Positions 1 to 8,702 of a stretch of DNA of 64,000 nt are shown piece by piece. The translations under genes and the position numbers were made by a program. This DNA is from Streptomyces lincolnensis (GTDB taxonomy: Bacteria > Actinomycetota > Actinomycetes > Streptomycetales > Streptomycetaceae), in the NCBI RefSeq assembly GCF_021173675.1, contig NZ_JAIHON010000013.1, positions 248,001-312,000 of the forward strand, written 5' to 3'. Below the pieces are notes generated by a model that ran no database searches, was not told the origin of the DNA, and saw only the letters and a program-made list of their open reading frames with translations. The stretch's first letter is position 1; every line of letters begins with the position of its first letter.

Positions 1-435
1 GGACACGTCCGCCTCGGTGGGGTGCTCCAGTTGCTGGAGCAGTGGGTCGGCGGGGCGGGTGGCGAAGGAGTCGCCGGGCAGCAGCAGGACCGGCAGGCGG
101 TTGATCGTCGCGAGCGCCGCGCCGGTGACCAGGTTGGTGGCGCCGGGTCCGATGGACGTCGTCACGGCCTGCGCGGAGAGCCGGTCGAGCTGCCGGGCGT
201 AGCCCACCGCCGCGTGCACCATGGCCTGCTCGTTGCGGCCCTGGTGGAACGGCATCGCGTCCTCGCCGACCTCCACGAGCGCCTGCCCGATGCCCGCCAC
301 GTTGCCGTGGCCGAAGATGCCCCAGGTACCGGCGATCAGCCGCTGCCGGACGCCGTCCCGCTCGGTGTGCTGGACGGACAGGAACCGCACCAGCGCCTGG
401 GCGACGGTCAGGCGGGCGGTCGGGGGGTGGCTCAT
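1..435 (-). CDS. iolD: 3D-trihydroxycyclohexane-1,2-dione hydrolase IolD (N-terminal part)
   Basis: Only the first 145 codons lie in the window; the rest continues beyond base 1. The product opens MSHPPTARLTVAQALVRFLS and carries the N-terminal pyrimidine-binding fold of ThDP-dependent enzymes, including GTWGIFGHGNVAGIGQAL and an E-Q-A segment (NEQAMVHAA) of the type that activates the cofactor. IolD cleaves the ring of the diketo-inositol intermediate in myo-inositol breakdown. It is downstream of iolC on the same strand, 48 bases after the iolC stop, so the two are probably co-transcribed. The ATG at 435 is the first start consistent with the family's N-terminus. Confidence 0.88.
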   Translation of the reverse strand, partial: MSHPPTARLTVAQALVRFLSVQHTERDGVRQRLIAGTWGIFGHGNVAGIGQALVEVGEDAMPFHQGRNEQAMVHAAVGYARQLDRLSAQAVTTSIGPGATNLVTGAALATINRLPVLLLPGDSFATRPADPLLQQLEHPTEADVS

Positions 436-483
436 CGGGGACCTCACTGGGAAAGGGGTGTGCGCAAAGGGGGCGTCGGGTGG

Positions 484-1365
484 TCAGGGGGTCGTGCTCG
501 GCTGTGGGGTCTGTGCGAGGAGGTCCTCGATCTCCGCCGCGGTCGGCATCCCCGTGGACTCGGCGGGCCGGGAGGCCATCAGGGCACCGGCCGCGTGGGC
601 GTACCGCGCGAGGCGTTCCGCCTCCCAGCCGGACAGCAGCCCGTGGCACAGCGCGCCCCCGAAAGCGTCCCCCGCGTCCGGGGCGTCGGCCACCTCGGCG
701 GTCACGGACGGGATCTCGGTCGCCGTTCCGTCGCGGTGCACGGCGAGCACGCCCCCGGGCCGTTTCACCAGGGCGAGTTCCACGCCCGCGGCGAGCAACG
801 CCTCGGCGCACGCGCGGGGTTCACGGACCCCGGTGGCGATCTCGCACGCGTCGAGGTCGCCGACCGCGACCGTCGCGTGCCGCACGGCCTCCGCGTAGTA
901 GGGCCGGGCCTCCTCCGGGCTCACCCAGCAGGCGGGGCGCCAGTCGAGGTCGAACACCGTCGTGCCCGTCCGGCCGCGGGCCTTGAGGGCGGCCAGGGTG
1001 GCCGAGCGGGTCGGTTCCGCGCTGAGTCCGGAGCCGGTGATCCAGAGGATCCGGGCCGCGCGGACCGCGAAGTAGTCGAGTGCGTCGGTCGTCGACTCCG
1101 ACGCGGTCACCCATCGGTCGTCCACGCCGGACGCGGTGAGGGTCTGGTGGAGATACGTGCCGAAGGGATCCGCGCCCGTCCGGGTGATCACGGCGGTGGA
1201 GCGGCCGAGCCGGGCGGCGGCCACCGCCACGTTGGCGGCCGAGCCGCCGAGGGAGCCGTTGAAGCCCCCTACCTGCGGCGACGGGGTGCCGGACCGGGGC
1301 GGGTAGAGATCAACTCCGATACGGCCCATACTGATCACGTCGTAGTGCTGGACTGACTCGGCCAT
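484..1365 (-). CDS. iolC: 5-dehydro-2-deoxygluconokinase (IolC-like), shortened variant
   Basis: PfkB/ribokinase-fold sugar kinase of 293 residues that would phosphorylate 5-dehydro-2-deoxygluconate in inositol catabolism. The GGSAANVAVAAARLG segment near residue 40 and the C-terminal DAGDAFGGALCHGLL segment mark the family. Two things are odd. The usual 320-340 residue length is reduced, because the stretch that normally holds the substrate-lid sequence (VTFCEIFPPDDFP-type in relatives I remember) is missing between RWVTASES and AVRAARILW. The anion-hole motif usually read as GAGD is DAGD; the catalytic Asp remains. The frame is intact. The start at 1365 (MAESVQHYD) fits the family; a longer in-frame extension to 1647 would run through the promoter and is not used. 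It may be an impaired or re-specialised kinase. Confidence 0.75.
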   Translation of the reverse strand: MAESVQHYDVISMGRIGVDLYPPRSGTPSPQVGGFNGSLGGSAANVAVAAARLGRSTAVITRTGADPFGTYLHQTLTASGVDDRWVTASESTTDALDYFAVRAARILWITGSGLSAEPTRSATLAALKARGRTGTTVFDLDWRPACWVSPEEARPYYAEAVRHATVAVGDLDACEIATGVREPRACAEALLAAGVELALVKRPGGVLAVHRDGTATEIPSVTAEVADAPDAGDAFGGALCHGLLSGWEAERLARYAHAAGALMASRPAESTGMPTAAEIEDLLAQTPQPSTTP

Positions 1366-1426
1366 GCGCGACGCTCCTCGATCCGACCTCGGGGGTGCAG
1401 GCCCTTCGGGCCTGCCGCTTCCCAAG

Positions 1427-1536
1427 GTGTAGGACTCGAAGGGCAACCCTGTCAATAGTTTGTACTTACATTCGGACCTGCTTGTGAAATGATGTCTTAA
1501 CAAAGTATTGACAGTGGCGGCGGCAAGGGATTGGAT
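1427..1536. promoter_or_regulatory. Divergent iol promoter/operator pair
   Basis: On the plus strand TTGACA (1508-1513) and TTGGAT (1531-1536) are 17 bases apart and point at the binding-protein gene. On the minus strand TTGACA (1455-1450) points at iolC, with TACACC-like -10 bases near 1431-1426. Both -35 hexamers sit inside the same longer element, ACAAA-N-TATTGACAG, present once per strand (minus 1465-1450, plus 1500-1513), so the two promoters mirror each other. This looks like a two-site operator for one repressor. No iol regulator gene lies next to it in the window. Confidence 0.6.
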
Positions 1537-1664
1537 CCCGTGCCAAGCGAACCGTGCATGCGGTACATGACCCGGACCTTTCGGAGCCCGGGCCCCGGAT
1601 CCCCGTGATCCCACCCCCTTTATCCCGTCGTTCTTTCTCGTTCGCACAGTGAGGTGCCGGTAAG

Positions 1665-2684
1665 ATGGACCGCTCTTCTCACCCCCGCTCCCGCCGACTC
1701 GTCCCGGTGGTGGCCCTGGCCGCGGCGGCGGCCCTGACCCTGGCCGGCTGCTCCAGCGGCTCGGGCGGCAAGAAAGCCGAGGAGAGCGCGGACGGCGCCT
1801 CCGCGGGCAAGGCCACCACTCCCCGGATGACGGTCGCGCTGGTCACCCACCAGGCCGCCGGTGACACCTTCTGGGACATCGTCCGCAAGGGCGCCGAGGC
1901 CGCCGCGGCCAAGGACAACATCAAGCTGATCTACTCCAACGACCCGAACGCGGGCAACCAGGCCAACCTGGTCCAGAACGCGATCGACCAGAAGGTCGAC
2001 GGCATCGCGATCACGCTCGCCAAGCCGGACGCCATGAAGGACGTCGTCAGCAAGGCGAAGGCCGCGAACATACCGGTCGTCGGCCTCAACTCCGGGGTGA
2101 GCGACTGGCAGAAGCTCGGTCTGATGGAGTTCTTCGGCCAGGACGAGACGGTGGCGGGCGAGGCGCTCGGCAAGCGGCTGAACGAGGACGGCGCGAAGAA
2201 CGCCGTCTGTGTCATCCAGGAGCAGGGCAACATCGGTCTCACCCAGCGCTGCGACGGTGTGGAGAAGACCTTCACCGGCAAGCTCCAGACGCTGTTCGTC
2301 AACGGCACCGACATGCCGTCCGTGAAGTCGACGATCACCGCCAAGCTCACCCAGGACAAGTCCATCGACCACGTCGTCACGCTGGGCGCGCCCTTCGCCA
2401 TGACCGCGGTGCAGTCGGTGTCCGAGGCGGGCAGCAAGGCCAAGATCGCTACCTTCGACCTCAACAAGGAACTGACCGGCGCCATCTCGGCCGGGACGAT
2501 CGAGTTCGCGGTGGACCAGCAGCCCTACCTCCAGGGCTACCTGGCCGTCGACTCCCTGTGGCTCTACAAGAACAACGGCAACTACAGCGGTGGCGGCGAG
2601 CAGCCCGTGCTGACCGGTCCGGCGTTCGTGGACAAGACGAACGTGGAGACGATCGCCAAGTTCGCCGCGAAGGGCACCCGGTGA
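1665..2684 (+). CDS. Sugar/inositol ABC importer, substrate-binding lipoprotein
   Basis: 339-residue type I periplasmic-binding-protein fold (Peripla_BP_4 type). It has a lipoprotein signal peptide: basic N-terminus, hydrophobic stretch and the lipobox LAGC with acylated Cys29, so it should be anchored outside the membrane. The mature part starts at a ligand-domain strand (MTVALVTHQAAGDTFWDIV) like ribose- and inositol-binding proteins. A GAGG ribosome site precedes the ATG. It is the first gene of the plus-strand operon, opposite iolC/iolD, so myo-inositol or a related polyol is the most likely ligand; the ligand itself is inferred from context. Confidence 0.85.
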   Translation: MDRSSHPRSRRLVPVVALAAAAALTLAGCSSGSGGKKAEESADGASAGKATTPRMTVALVTHQAAGDTFWDIVRKGAEAAAAKDNIKLIYSNDPNAGNQANLVQNAIDQKVDGIAITLAKPDAMKDVVSKAKAANIPVVGLNSGVSDWQKLGLMEFFGQDETVAGEALGKRLNEDGAKNAVCVIQEQGNIGLTQRCDGVEKTFTGKLQTLFVNGTDMPSVKSTITAKLTQDKSIDHVVTLGAPFAMTAVQSVSEAGSKAKIATFDLNKELTGAISAGTIEFAVDQQPYLQGYLAVDSLWLYKNNGNYSGGGEQPVLTGPAFVDKTNVETIAKFAAKGTR

Positions 2685-3760
2685 TGAGTATGACCCAGCA
2701 CGCCGAGCCGGCGGTGACCACACCGCCGGCCCCCGGCCGCAAGGAGTCCGACGGCCGGACCGCCCAACGCCCCCTCGCACTGCGCCTGTTGGCCCGCCCC
2801 GAGGTCGGTGTCTTCCTCGGCGCGGCAGCCGTGTACGTGTTCTTCCTGATCGCCGCCCCGCCGGTGCGCGACGGCAGCTCCATGGCCACCGTCCTCTACC
2901 AGGCCTCCACGCTGGGCATCATGACGCTGCCGGTCGCCCTGCTGATGATCGGCGGCGAGTTCGACCTGTCGTCCGGTGTCGCGGTGCTCACCTCGGCGCT
3001 CACCGCGTCCATGACCACCTATCAGCTCACCCTGAACGTATGGATGGGCGTGATCGTCGCCCTGATCGTGTCGCTGGCGGTCGGGTTCTTCAACGGCTGG
3101 ATGGTCGTCAAGACCGGTCTGCCCAGCTTCCTGGTCACCCTCGGCACCTTCCTGATCCTCCAGGGCGCCAACCTCGCGGTGACCAAGCTGGTGACCACCA
3201 ACGTGGCCACCGACGACATCAGCGACATGGACGGCTTCGACCAGGCCAAGAAGATCTTCGCGTCGTCCTTCGACATCGGCGGCGTCCAGGTCAAGATCAC
3301 CGTCTTCTACTGGCTGGTCTTCGCCGCGCTCGCCACCTGGGTGCTGCTGCGCACCAAGTACGGCAACTGGATCTTCGCCGTCGGCGGCAACAAGGAGTCC
3401 GCGCGGGCCGTCGGTGTCCCGGTCACCTTCACCAAGATCTCGCTGTTCATGCTGGTCGGCCTGGGCGCCTGGTTCGTCGGCATGCACCAGCTGTTCACCT
3501 TCAACACCGTCCAGTCCGGCGAGGGCGTCGGCCAGGAGCTCATCTACATCGCGGGTGCGGTGATCGGCGGCTGTCTGCTGACCGGCGGCTACGGCTCGGC
3601 GATCGGTCCGGTCTTCGGTGCCTTCATGTTCGGCATGGTCAACCAGGGCATCGTGTTCGCCGGCTGGAACCCCGACTGGTTCAAGGCCTTCCTCGGCGTG
3701 ATGCTGCTGGGCGCCGTTCTGATCAATCTGTGGGTCCGCCAGTCGGCGACCCGGAGGTGA
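2684..3760 (+). CDS. Sugar/inositol ABC importer, membrane permease
   Basis: 358-residue integral membrane permease of the RbsC/AraH family (BPD_transp_2), with about nine to ten hydrophobic helices. The ATG at 2684 overlaps the stop of the binding-protein gene by one base in ATGA style, which favours translational coupling and this start over an upstream extension. The GGNKESARAVGV stretch around residues 233-244 is the cytoplasmic coupling loop typical of ribose-class permeases. It would form the channel for the ligand delivered by the preceding lipoprotein. Confidence 0.87.
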   Translation: MSMTQHAEPAVTTPPAPGRKESDGRTAQRPLALRLLARPEVGVFLGAAAVYVFFLIAAPPVRDGSSMATVLYQASTLGIMTLPVALLMIGGEFDLSSGVAVLTSALTASMTTYQLTLNVWMGVIVALIVSLAVGFFNGWMVVKTGLPSFLVTLGTFLILQGANLAVTKLVTTNVATDDISDMDGFDQAKKIFASSFDIGGVQVKITVFYWLVFAALATWVLLRTKYGNWIFAVGGNKESARAVGVPVTFTKISLFMLVGLGAWFVGMHQLFTFNTVQSGEGVGQELIYIAGAVIGGCLLTGGYGSAIGPVFGAFMFGMVNQGIVFAGWNPDWFKAFLGVMLLGAVLINLWVRQSATRR

Positions 3761-3765
3761 CACCC

Positions 3766-4683
3766 ATGACTTCCACCCCTGAGACCGGCACGCACGGCGC
3801 CATCGTGACCGACACCGCCCCCGAGTCCTCGGACGGCGCGATCGTCGAACTGCGCGGCGCCGGCAAGTCCTACGGCAACATCCGCGCCCTGCACGGCGTC
3901 GACCTCAAGGTCCACGCCGGCCAGGTCACCTGTGTGCTGGGTGACAACGGCGCCGGCAAGTCCACCCTGATCAAGATCATCTCCGGGCTGCACCAGCACA
4001 CCGAGGGCGACTTCCTCGTCGACGGTGCCCCGGTGCGGTTCACCACACCGCGTGAGGCCCTGGACAAGGGCATCGCCACGGTCTACCAGGACCTGGCCGT
4101 GGTCCCGCTGATGCCGGTGTGGCGCAACTTCTTCCTCGGCTCCGAGATGACCAAGGGCCCCTGGCCGGTCCGTCGTCTGGACATCGAGGCGATGAAGAAG
4201 ACCGCGGACACCGAACTGCGCAACATGGGCATCGTCCTGGACGACCTGGAACAGCCCATCGGCACGCTGTCCGGCGGCCAGCGCCAGTGCGTGGCGATCG
4301 CCCGCGCCGTCTACTTCGGCGCCCGCGTCCTCATCCTGGACGAGCCGACCGCCGCCCTCGGTGTCAAGCAGTCCGGTGTGGTGCTGAAGTACATCGCCGC
4401 CGCCCGCGAGCGCGGTCTGGGCGTCATCTTCATCACCCACAACCCGCACCACGCCTACATGGTCGGCGACCACTTCAGCGTGCTGCGCCTGGGCACCATG
4501 GAGCTGTCCGCCTCGCGGGCCGAGGTGAGCCTGGAGGAGCTGACCAACCACATGGCCGGCGGCAGCGAACTGGCCGCGCTCAAGCACGAGTTGAGCCAGG
4601 TCAGTGGCGTCGACGTCGAGGAGCTCCCCGAGGAGAAGGACCTCACCGCACCGGTGGCGTCCGCTCCCGAGGGGAAGGCCTGA
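3766..4683 (+). CDS. Sugar/inositol ABC importer, single-domain ATPase
   Basis: 305-residue ABC ATPase. Walker A GDNGAGKST, signature LSGGQRQCVAIARA, Walker B VLILDEPTAALG and the H-loop ITHN are all present once. Ribose-class importers usually carry a duplicated ATPase (RbsA, about 500 residues); this one has a single nucleotide-binding domain like FrcA, so a homodimer is expected. A GGAGG ribosome site sits just before the ATG, 5 bases after the permease stop. An acidic tail (EELPEEKD) ends the protein. Confidence 0.87.
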   Translation: MTSTPETGTHGAIVTDTAPESSDGAIVELRGAGKSYGNIRALHGVDLKVHAGQVTCVLGDNGAGKSTLIKIISGLHQHTEGDFLVDGAPVRFTTPREALDKGIATVYQDLAVVPLMPVWRNFFLGSEMTKGPWPVRRLDIEAMKKTADTELRNMGIVLDDLEQPIGTLSGGQRQCVAIARAVYFGARVLILDEPTAALGVKQSGVVLKYIAAARERGLGVIFITHNPHHAYMVGDHFSVLRLGTMELSASRAEVSLEELTNHMAGGSELAALKHELSQVSGVDVEELPEEKDLTAPVASAPEGKA

Positions 4684-4684
4684 G

Positions 4685-5587
4685 ATGGCGGCCTCCCTCG
4701 ACCGCATCCGGATCGGTTCCGCGCCCGACTCCTGGGGGGTGTGGTTCCCGGACGATCCGGTACAGGTGCCCTGGGAACGCTTCCTGGACGAGGTCGCCGA
4801 GGCCGGATACCCGTGGATCGAGCTGGGTCCGTACGGCTATCTGCCGACCGACCCGGCCCGGCTCACCGACGAGGTGTCCCGGCGGAACCTCTCGGTCTCG
4901 GCGGGCACGGTCTTCACCGGGCTGCACCGCGGTCCCGCGGTCTGGGAGGCCACCTGGGAACACGTCGGCCAGGTCGCCGCGCTCACCCAGGCGATGGGAG
5001 CGAAGCACCTCGTCGTCATCCCCTCGTTCTGGCGGGACGACAAGACCGCCGAGATCCTGGAGCCGCCGGAGCTGACCGGCGAGCAGTGGGGCCATCTCAC
5101 CCGGGGCATGGAGCGGTTGGGCCACCAGGTCAAGGAGACCTACGGCCTCGACATCGTGGTCCACCCGCACGCCGACACCCACATCGACACCGAGGCCCAC
5201 GTCGAGCGGTTCCTCGACTCGACCGACTCCGACCTGGTCAACCTCTGTCTGGACACCGGGCACTACGCCTACTGCGGCGGCGACAGCGTCAAGCTCATCG
5301 AGACGTACGGCGAACGCATCGGCTATCTGCACCTCAAGCAGGTCGACCCGGAGATCCTGGCCGACGTCGTCAAGAACGAGGTGCCGTTCGGGCCCGCCGT
5401 GCAGCGCGGCGTGATGTGCGAACCGCCGTCCGGTGTACCGGAGTTGGAACCGGTGCTGGTGGCGGCGCAGAAGCTCGGCGTGGAGCTGTTCGCCATCGTC
5501 GAGCAGGACATGTATCCGTGCGAGCCGGACAAGCCGCTGCCCATCGCGGTCCGTACCCGCGCCTTCCTGAGGTCCTGCGGCGCCTGA
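4685..5587 (+). CDS. IolE/MocC-like sugar-phosphate isomerase/inosose dehydratase
   Basis: 300-residue TIM-barrel protein of the AP-endonuclease-2/xylose-isomerase-like superfamily. It opens IRIGSAPDSWGVWFPDD, the N-terminal signature of IolE/MocC and IolH relatives. Metal-ligand-type residues are visible in VVHPHADTH, CLDTGHYAYCGGD and a late Glu (ELFAIVEQDMY). In this context the likely step is 2-keto-myo-inositol dehydration or a related isomerisation. It starts one base after the ATPase stop, so it belongs to the importer operon. The exact member of the family (IolE, IolH or IolI) cannot be fixed by eye. Confidence 0.75.
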   Translation: MAASLDRIRIGSAPDSWGVWFPDDPVQVPWERFLDEVAEAGYPWIELGPYGYLPTDPARLTDEVSRRNLSVSAGTVFTGLHRGPAVWEATWEHVGQVAALTQAMGAKHLVVIPSFWRDDKTAEILEPPELTGEQWGHLTRGMERLGHQVKETYGLDIVVHPHADTHIDTEAHVERFLDSTDSDLVNLCLDTGHYAYCGGDSVKLIETYGERIGYLHLKQVDPEILADVVKNEVPFGPAVQRGVMCEPPSGVPELEPVLVAAQKLGVELFAIVEQDMYPCEPDKPLPIAVRTRAFLRSCGA

Positions 5588-5597
5588 AGGGACGACC

Positions 5598-6617
5598 ATG
5601 ACCGGGAAAGGAACCCTCGGCGTCGCCGTCATCGGCGCGGGCCGGATGGGTGCCGACCATGTCCGACGGATCCACGAGGTCACCAGCGGGGCTCGGGTGG
5701 CCGCCGTGGTGGACGTCGACGCGGAGCGCGCCAAGGCCGTGGCCGCCCGCGTCGGCGGCGCCTCGGTCCACACCGACCCGGCGGCCGCCATGGCCGCCGC
5801 CGACGTCGACGCCGTCCTGATCGCCTCACCGGGCCCCGCCCACGAGGCCACCCTGCTCGCGGCCTTCGAGCGGGACCTGCCGGTGCTGTGCGAGAAACCG
5901 CTCACCCCCGACGCGGCGTCCGCGCTGCGGGTCCTGGAGGCCGAGCGCGAACTCGGCCGGCGCCGGGTCCAGGTCGGCTTCATGCGGCGCTACGACGCCG
6001 AGTACGCCAAGCTCAAGGCCCTCCTGGGAACAGGGCAGTTGGGCCGCCCGCTGATGCTGCACAACCGGCACCGCAACGTGGCCAGCCCGCCCTTCTTCAC
6101 CAGCTCCATGCTCATCAGCGACTCCGTGGCCCACGAGGCCGACGTGACCCGCTGGCTGCTCGGCCACGAGATCACCGCCGTCACCGTGCTGCGGCCGACC
6201 CCGTCCGCGAACGCGCCGGACGACCTCCAGGACCCGCAGTTCGTCGTCTTCGAGACCGACGGCGGCGCGGTCGTCGACGTCGAGATCTTCGTCAACTGCG
6301 GTTTCGGCTACCAGGTCCAGGCCGAGATCGTCTGCGAACGCGGCACCGCCCGCCTCGGCGACGGCCACGCCCTGGTCACCAACATGGCCGGCCGCTGGGG
6401 CGGCACCATCGCCCAGGACTACACCGAACGCTTCGCCGACGCCTACGACCGCGAGATCCAGGCCTGGGTGGACGCCACCCGCGACGACCGCGTCACCGGC
6501 CCGAGCATCTGGGACGGCTACGCCGCGGCGACGGTCTGCGAGGCGGGGGTACGGGCGCTGGAGGAGGGGGGCCGGGTGGAGGTGGAGCTCGTGGAACGGC
6601 CCGCGATGTACGGGTGA
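5598..6617 (+). CDS. iolG: Gfo/Idh/MocA oxidoreductase, probable inositol 2-dehydrogenase
   Basis: 339-residue NAD(P)-dependent oxidoreductase. Residues 5-12 (GVAVIGAG) form the Rossmann glycine motif, CEKPLT near residue 98 is the conserved EKP motif, and the second domain is the usual alpha/beta sheet. IolG oxidises myo-inositol to 2-keto-myo-inositol, the first step of the pathway encoded around it. It is the last gene of the plus operon, 10 bases after the previous stop with a GAAGGGA ribosome site. Several paralogues occur later in the window, so the inositol assignment rests on position. Confidence 0.75.
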   Translation: MTGKGTLGVAVIGAGRMGADHVRRIHEVTSGARVAAVVDVDAERAKAVAARVGGASVHTDPAAAMAAADVDAVLIASPGPAHEATLLAAFERDLPVLCEKPLTPDAASALRVLEAERELGRRRVQVGFMRRYDAEYAKLKALLGTGQLGRPLMLHNRHRNVASPPFFTSSMLISDSVAHEADVTRWLLGHEITAVTVLRPTPSANAPDDLQDPQFVVFETDGGAVVDVEIFVNCGFGYQVQAEIVCERGTARLGDGHALVTNMAGRWGGTIAQDYTERFADAYDREIQAWVDATRDDRVTGPSIWDGYAAATVCEAGVRALEEGGRVEVELVERPAMYG

Positions 6618-6650
6618 TTGCCGCAAGGCGTGGCCGGAATTCCTGAACCC

Positions 6651-6679
6651 TTTCACTTGACATGCCGGAGCCCTACGCT
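6651..6679 (+). promoter_or_regulatory. Possible promoter for the 6733 gene
   Basis: TTTCAC (6651-6656) and TACGCT (6674-6679) are 17 bases apart, in the 115-base gap after the inositol operon. A TTGACA (6657-6662) overlaps the spacer but has no good -10 partner. Weak evidence. Confidence 0.3.
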
Positions 6680-6732
6680 CTGGAGGCGGGTTCCGAGGGC
6701 CGGACCCGCCTCTCGTACCAGCAGGGGGAGCA

Positions 6733-7452
6733 TTGGACGTAGCGACGCTGGCCCTGTTGGGGGCGGCGGGAGGTGCGCTGCGCGGAGTCCTCGACGTCTA
6801 CATCCGGTTCCTCGACTGGCACCGGGACCGGCGTGTCCACCTCCGATTACCGACAGGGCAAGAGGGCGGACCTCCCGGATTCCGGAGCTACTTCGACCCT
6901 GTCGGCGATCCTGTCGCGGCTGTGGTGCACAGTGCCATGGGTGCCGGAGCGGCAGTACTCCTGGGTACCACGGGACAGATCAGTGGGGCGTACGCTGCTG
7001 TCGTCGTAGGGATGTCGGCGCCGGTGATCCTCACTCAACTGGGTCGCGCGCAAACAGTCGGTGAGGCTCTCGCGACCGTGGCACCGGCAGAGGCAGGGGC
7101 CCAGCAGGGGCCGACCGAGGTGGCGCCCCAGCCGTCGGCATCCGGGCAGCCGACGGAACACGCTCCCGCTCAACCCGCGGATCCGGCCGGCGGGTCGCCC
7201 CTGCACTCTGCTCAGCTCGCTCCCCCGGTTGCCGTTCGTCCTCCCGGCCCGCACCTGGTCCAACCCGTCGCCTTGGACGGCGAAGGGCCCCAGGCGGACG
7301 TGCGGGCAGGGGGCCGCCCTGTGGAACCCGGTCAGGCGCTTCCCAACGGTCGGCCGCTGGATCCGGCGAGTGGCTCGAACCGCGGGGTCGGCAGCCGTGA
7401 CGCTCCGCCCATGGCTCAAGGGCCCACCGGCGCAGAGGAGGGGACGGGATGA
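6733..7452 (+). CDS. Membrane-associated protein of unknown function
   Basis: 239 residues, no family recognised. Hydrophobic stretches occur around residues 5-20 and 55-100 (AAVVHSAMGAGAAVLLG; AYAAVVVGMSAPVIL). The second half is a disordered Ala/Pro/Gln/Gly-rich tail. The only plausible start is TTG at 6733, but the GGGGGAG purine run ends two bases before it, an unusually short spacing. Its stop overlaps the next start as ATGA, so the two products are probably made together. Confidence 0.55.
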   Translation: MDVATLALLGAAGGALRGVLDVYIRFLDWHRDRRVHLRLPTGQEGGPPGFRSYFDPVGDPVAAVVHSAMGAGAAVLLGTTGQISGAYAAVVVGMSAPVILTQLGRAQTVGEALATVAPAEAGAQQGPTEVAPQPSASGQPTEHAPAQPADPAGGSPLHSAQLAPPVAVRPPGPHLVQPVALDGEGPQADVRAGGRPVEPGQALPNGRPLDPASGSNRGVGSRDAPPMAQGPTGAEEGTG

Positions 7453-8627
7453 CCGAACGAACATCCGTGGCTCGGCGCATCGCCGCGGGCGTCCTCGGCA
7501 GCGGCCGCCCCGGACGCAGGGCGCCCACGGTGGAGGAGCAACGCCGCCTTCCCCTGAAACGTCGAATCCTGGCGTCTGTTCTGGGGATCCGCGTCCGTCC
7601 GTCCGTACCTCGTGTCTACGCGAGGGATGCCGCGGAAGTCCGCGCGACCTCGGCGATGACGCCACCCCTTGAGCGACGGGCAACCGCGCCACGCCGCAAT
7701 GATTTTTCCGAGTACGCACCCGAACCGCTGCCGAGGCCGTCGTCGACCCGTCGGCCGACGCCAACGCGGACGGCCCCCGCGGACTGGGGTTCCGTTCCGC
7801 AGCATCTGCTGAGTGAGGACCGTCAGGAATACGAGCGGATCCTCGATGAGGCGCTGCGCTCCGCACCACACCGCCCGGAACTGGCCGCTGTCGGCCAGCG
7901 GCTCAACCCGGAACAGCTGCGCACCATGGCGCTCAACGCCACCCCGCTCATCACGGCGGCCGCGGCGACCGAGTACCAGCACTACGTGAAGGTCCGCGAG
8001 GAACTGCGCCATCCGGCGCCGTCCACCCCGTCGTCCTCGCGCGAGTCCGGCTCCGCGGAGCCGGCCACCGGCGCGATGGGGCTCGCCACCACCATGGGAG
8101 AGGTCGCCGAGACCGCCGGCGCGGGCGCCGTCGCCGTCGTCGCGGTGCTGGCTCCCGTCCTGGCCGGAACCGCAGCGGCGATCTTCCTGCTCGTGGGCTT
8201 CATCCTGAAGATGCTCAATCCCGAGCCGGCCTTCGCCCAGACCGTGCTCACCATCGGATGGGTGTTCGGCGCCATGACCGCGGCCGCGATCCTCGTCGCC
8301 GCCGTCGGTCTGCTCCTCACCGCCCTGCGCAACGGCCCCTCGCTCGAAGCCGGTCCCTACGGCGAGTTGAACGCGGAGGTGACCCGGGCCAGGGACGCCT
8401 GGCGCGAGGCCCTGCTGGAGCGCGGCATCCTGCCGTTCCTGCGCGAGGCCCTGGCCGACCCGAGTGGCGCATTGCGGCACACCGCGTCGACCAGCCGGAC
8501 TCCGGGACTCGGGTACGGCCGCCCCGGTTTCAGCAGTCCGGAAGGAGGGCCTTCCGGACCACGCCCCAGTTTCACCGGTCCGGATTACGCCAGCCCGGAC
8601 TTCGGCGGTCCCGACGAACGCGAGTGA
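7449..8627 (+). CDS. Two-helix membrane protein of unknown function
   Basis: 392 residues, no family recognised. The N-terminus is basic and disordered. A helical part around residues 120-180 (LLSEDRQEYERILDEALRS...) precedes two strong membrane segments near 218-250 and 258-290. A Gly/Pro/Ser-rich tail with repeated FSSPEGG/FTGPDYASPDFGGP units ends the protein. It is translationally coupled to the preceding gene. The pair looks like a conserved actinomycete membrane module, but the sequence gives no biochemical clue. Confidence 0.6.
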   Translation: MTERTSVARRIAAGVLGSGRPGRRAPTVEEQRRLPLKRRILASVLGIRVRPSVPRVYARDAAEVRATSAMTPPLERRATAPRRNDFSEYAPEPLPRPSSTRRPTPTRTAPADWGSVPQHLLSEDRQEYERILDEALRSAPHRPELAAVGQRLNPEQLRTMALNATPLITAAAATEYQHYVKVREELRHPAPSTPSSSRESGSAEPATGAMGLATTMGEVAETAGAGAVAVVAVLAPVLAGTAAAIFLLVGFILKMLNPEPAFAQTVLTIGWVFGAMTAAAILVAAVGLLLTALRNGPSLEAGPYGELNAEVTRARDAWREALLERGILPFLREALADPSGALRHTASTSRTPGLGYGRPGFSSPEGGPSGPRPSFTGPDYASPDFGGPDERE

Positions 8628-8663
8628 CCCGGCGGGCACGGAGTTCCGAGCACGCGAAGCGAT

Positions 8664-8694
8664 GGGGTCGACAGGTCTTTGCCCGGTCGACCCC
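8664..8694. terminator. Bidirectional terminator hairpin
   Basis: A perfect 9-bp stem, GGGGTCGAC (8664-8672) with GTCGACCCC (8686-8694), and a 13-base loop. It lies between the convergent ends of the 7449 and 8703 genes. Confidence 0.65.
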
Positions 8695-8702
8695 GTCGGC
8701 CC

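Noticed and set aside
1366..1647. 94-residue N-terminal extension of iolC
   Set aside because: It would overlap the divergent promoters and adds no kinase sequence.
2582..3763. Long open frame on the minus strand opposite the permease
   Set aside because: It mirrors codon bias of the real gene and its His/Asp/Gly-rich product has no family features. The same holds for long antisense frames at 24382-25554, 29310-30878, 31083-32873, 45564-47486 and 51230-55777.
6618..7064. Frame overlapping the 6733 gene in another phase
   Set aside because: Arg/Pro/Ser-rich shadow product without hydrophobic or conserved segments, and no ribosome site.
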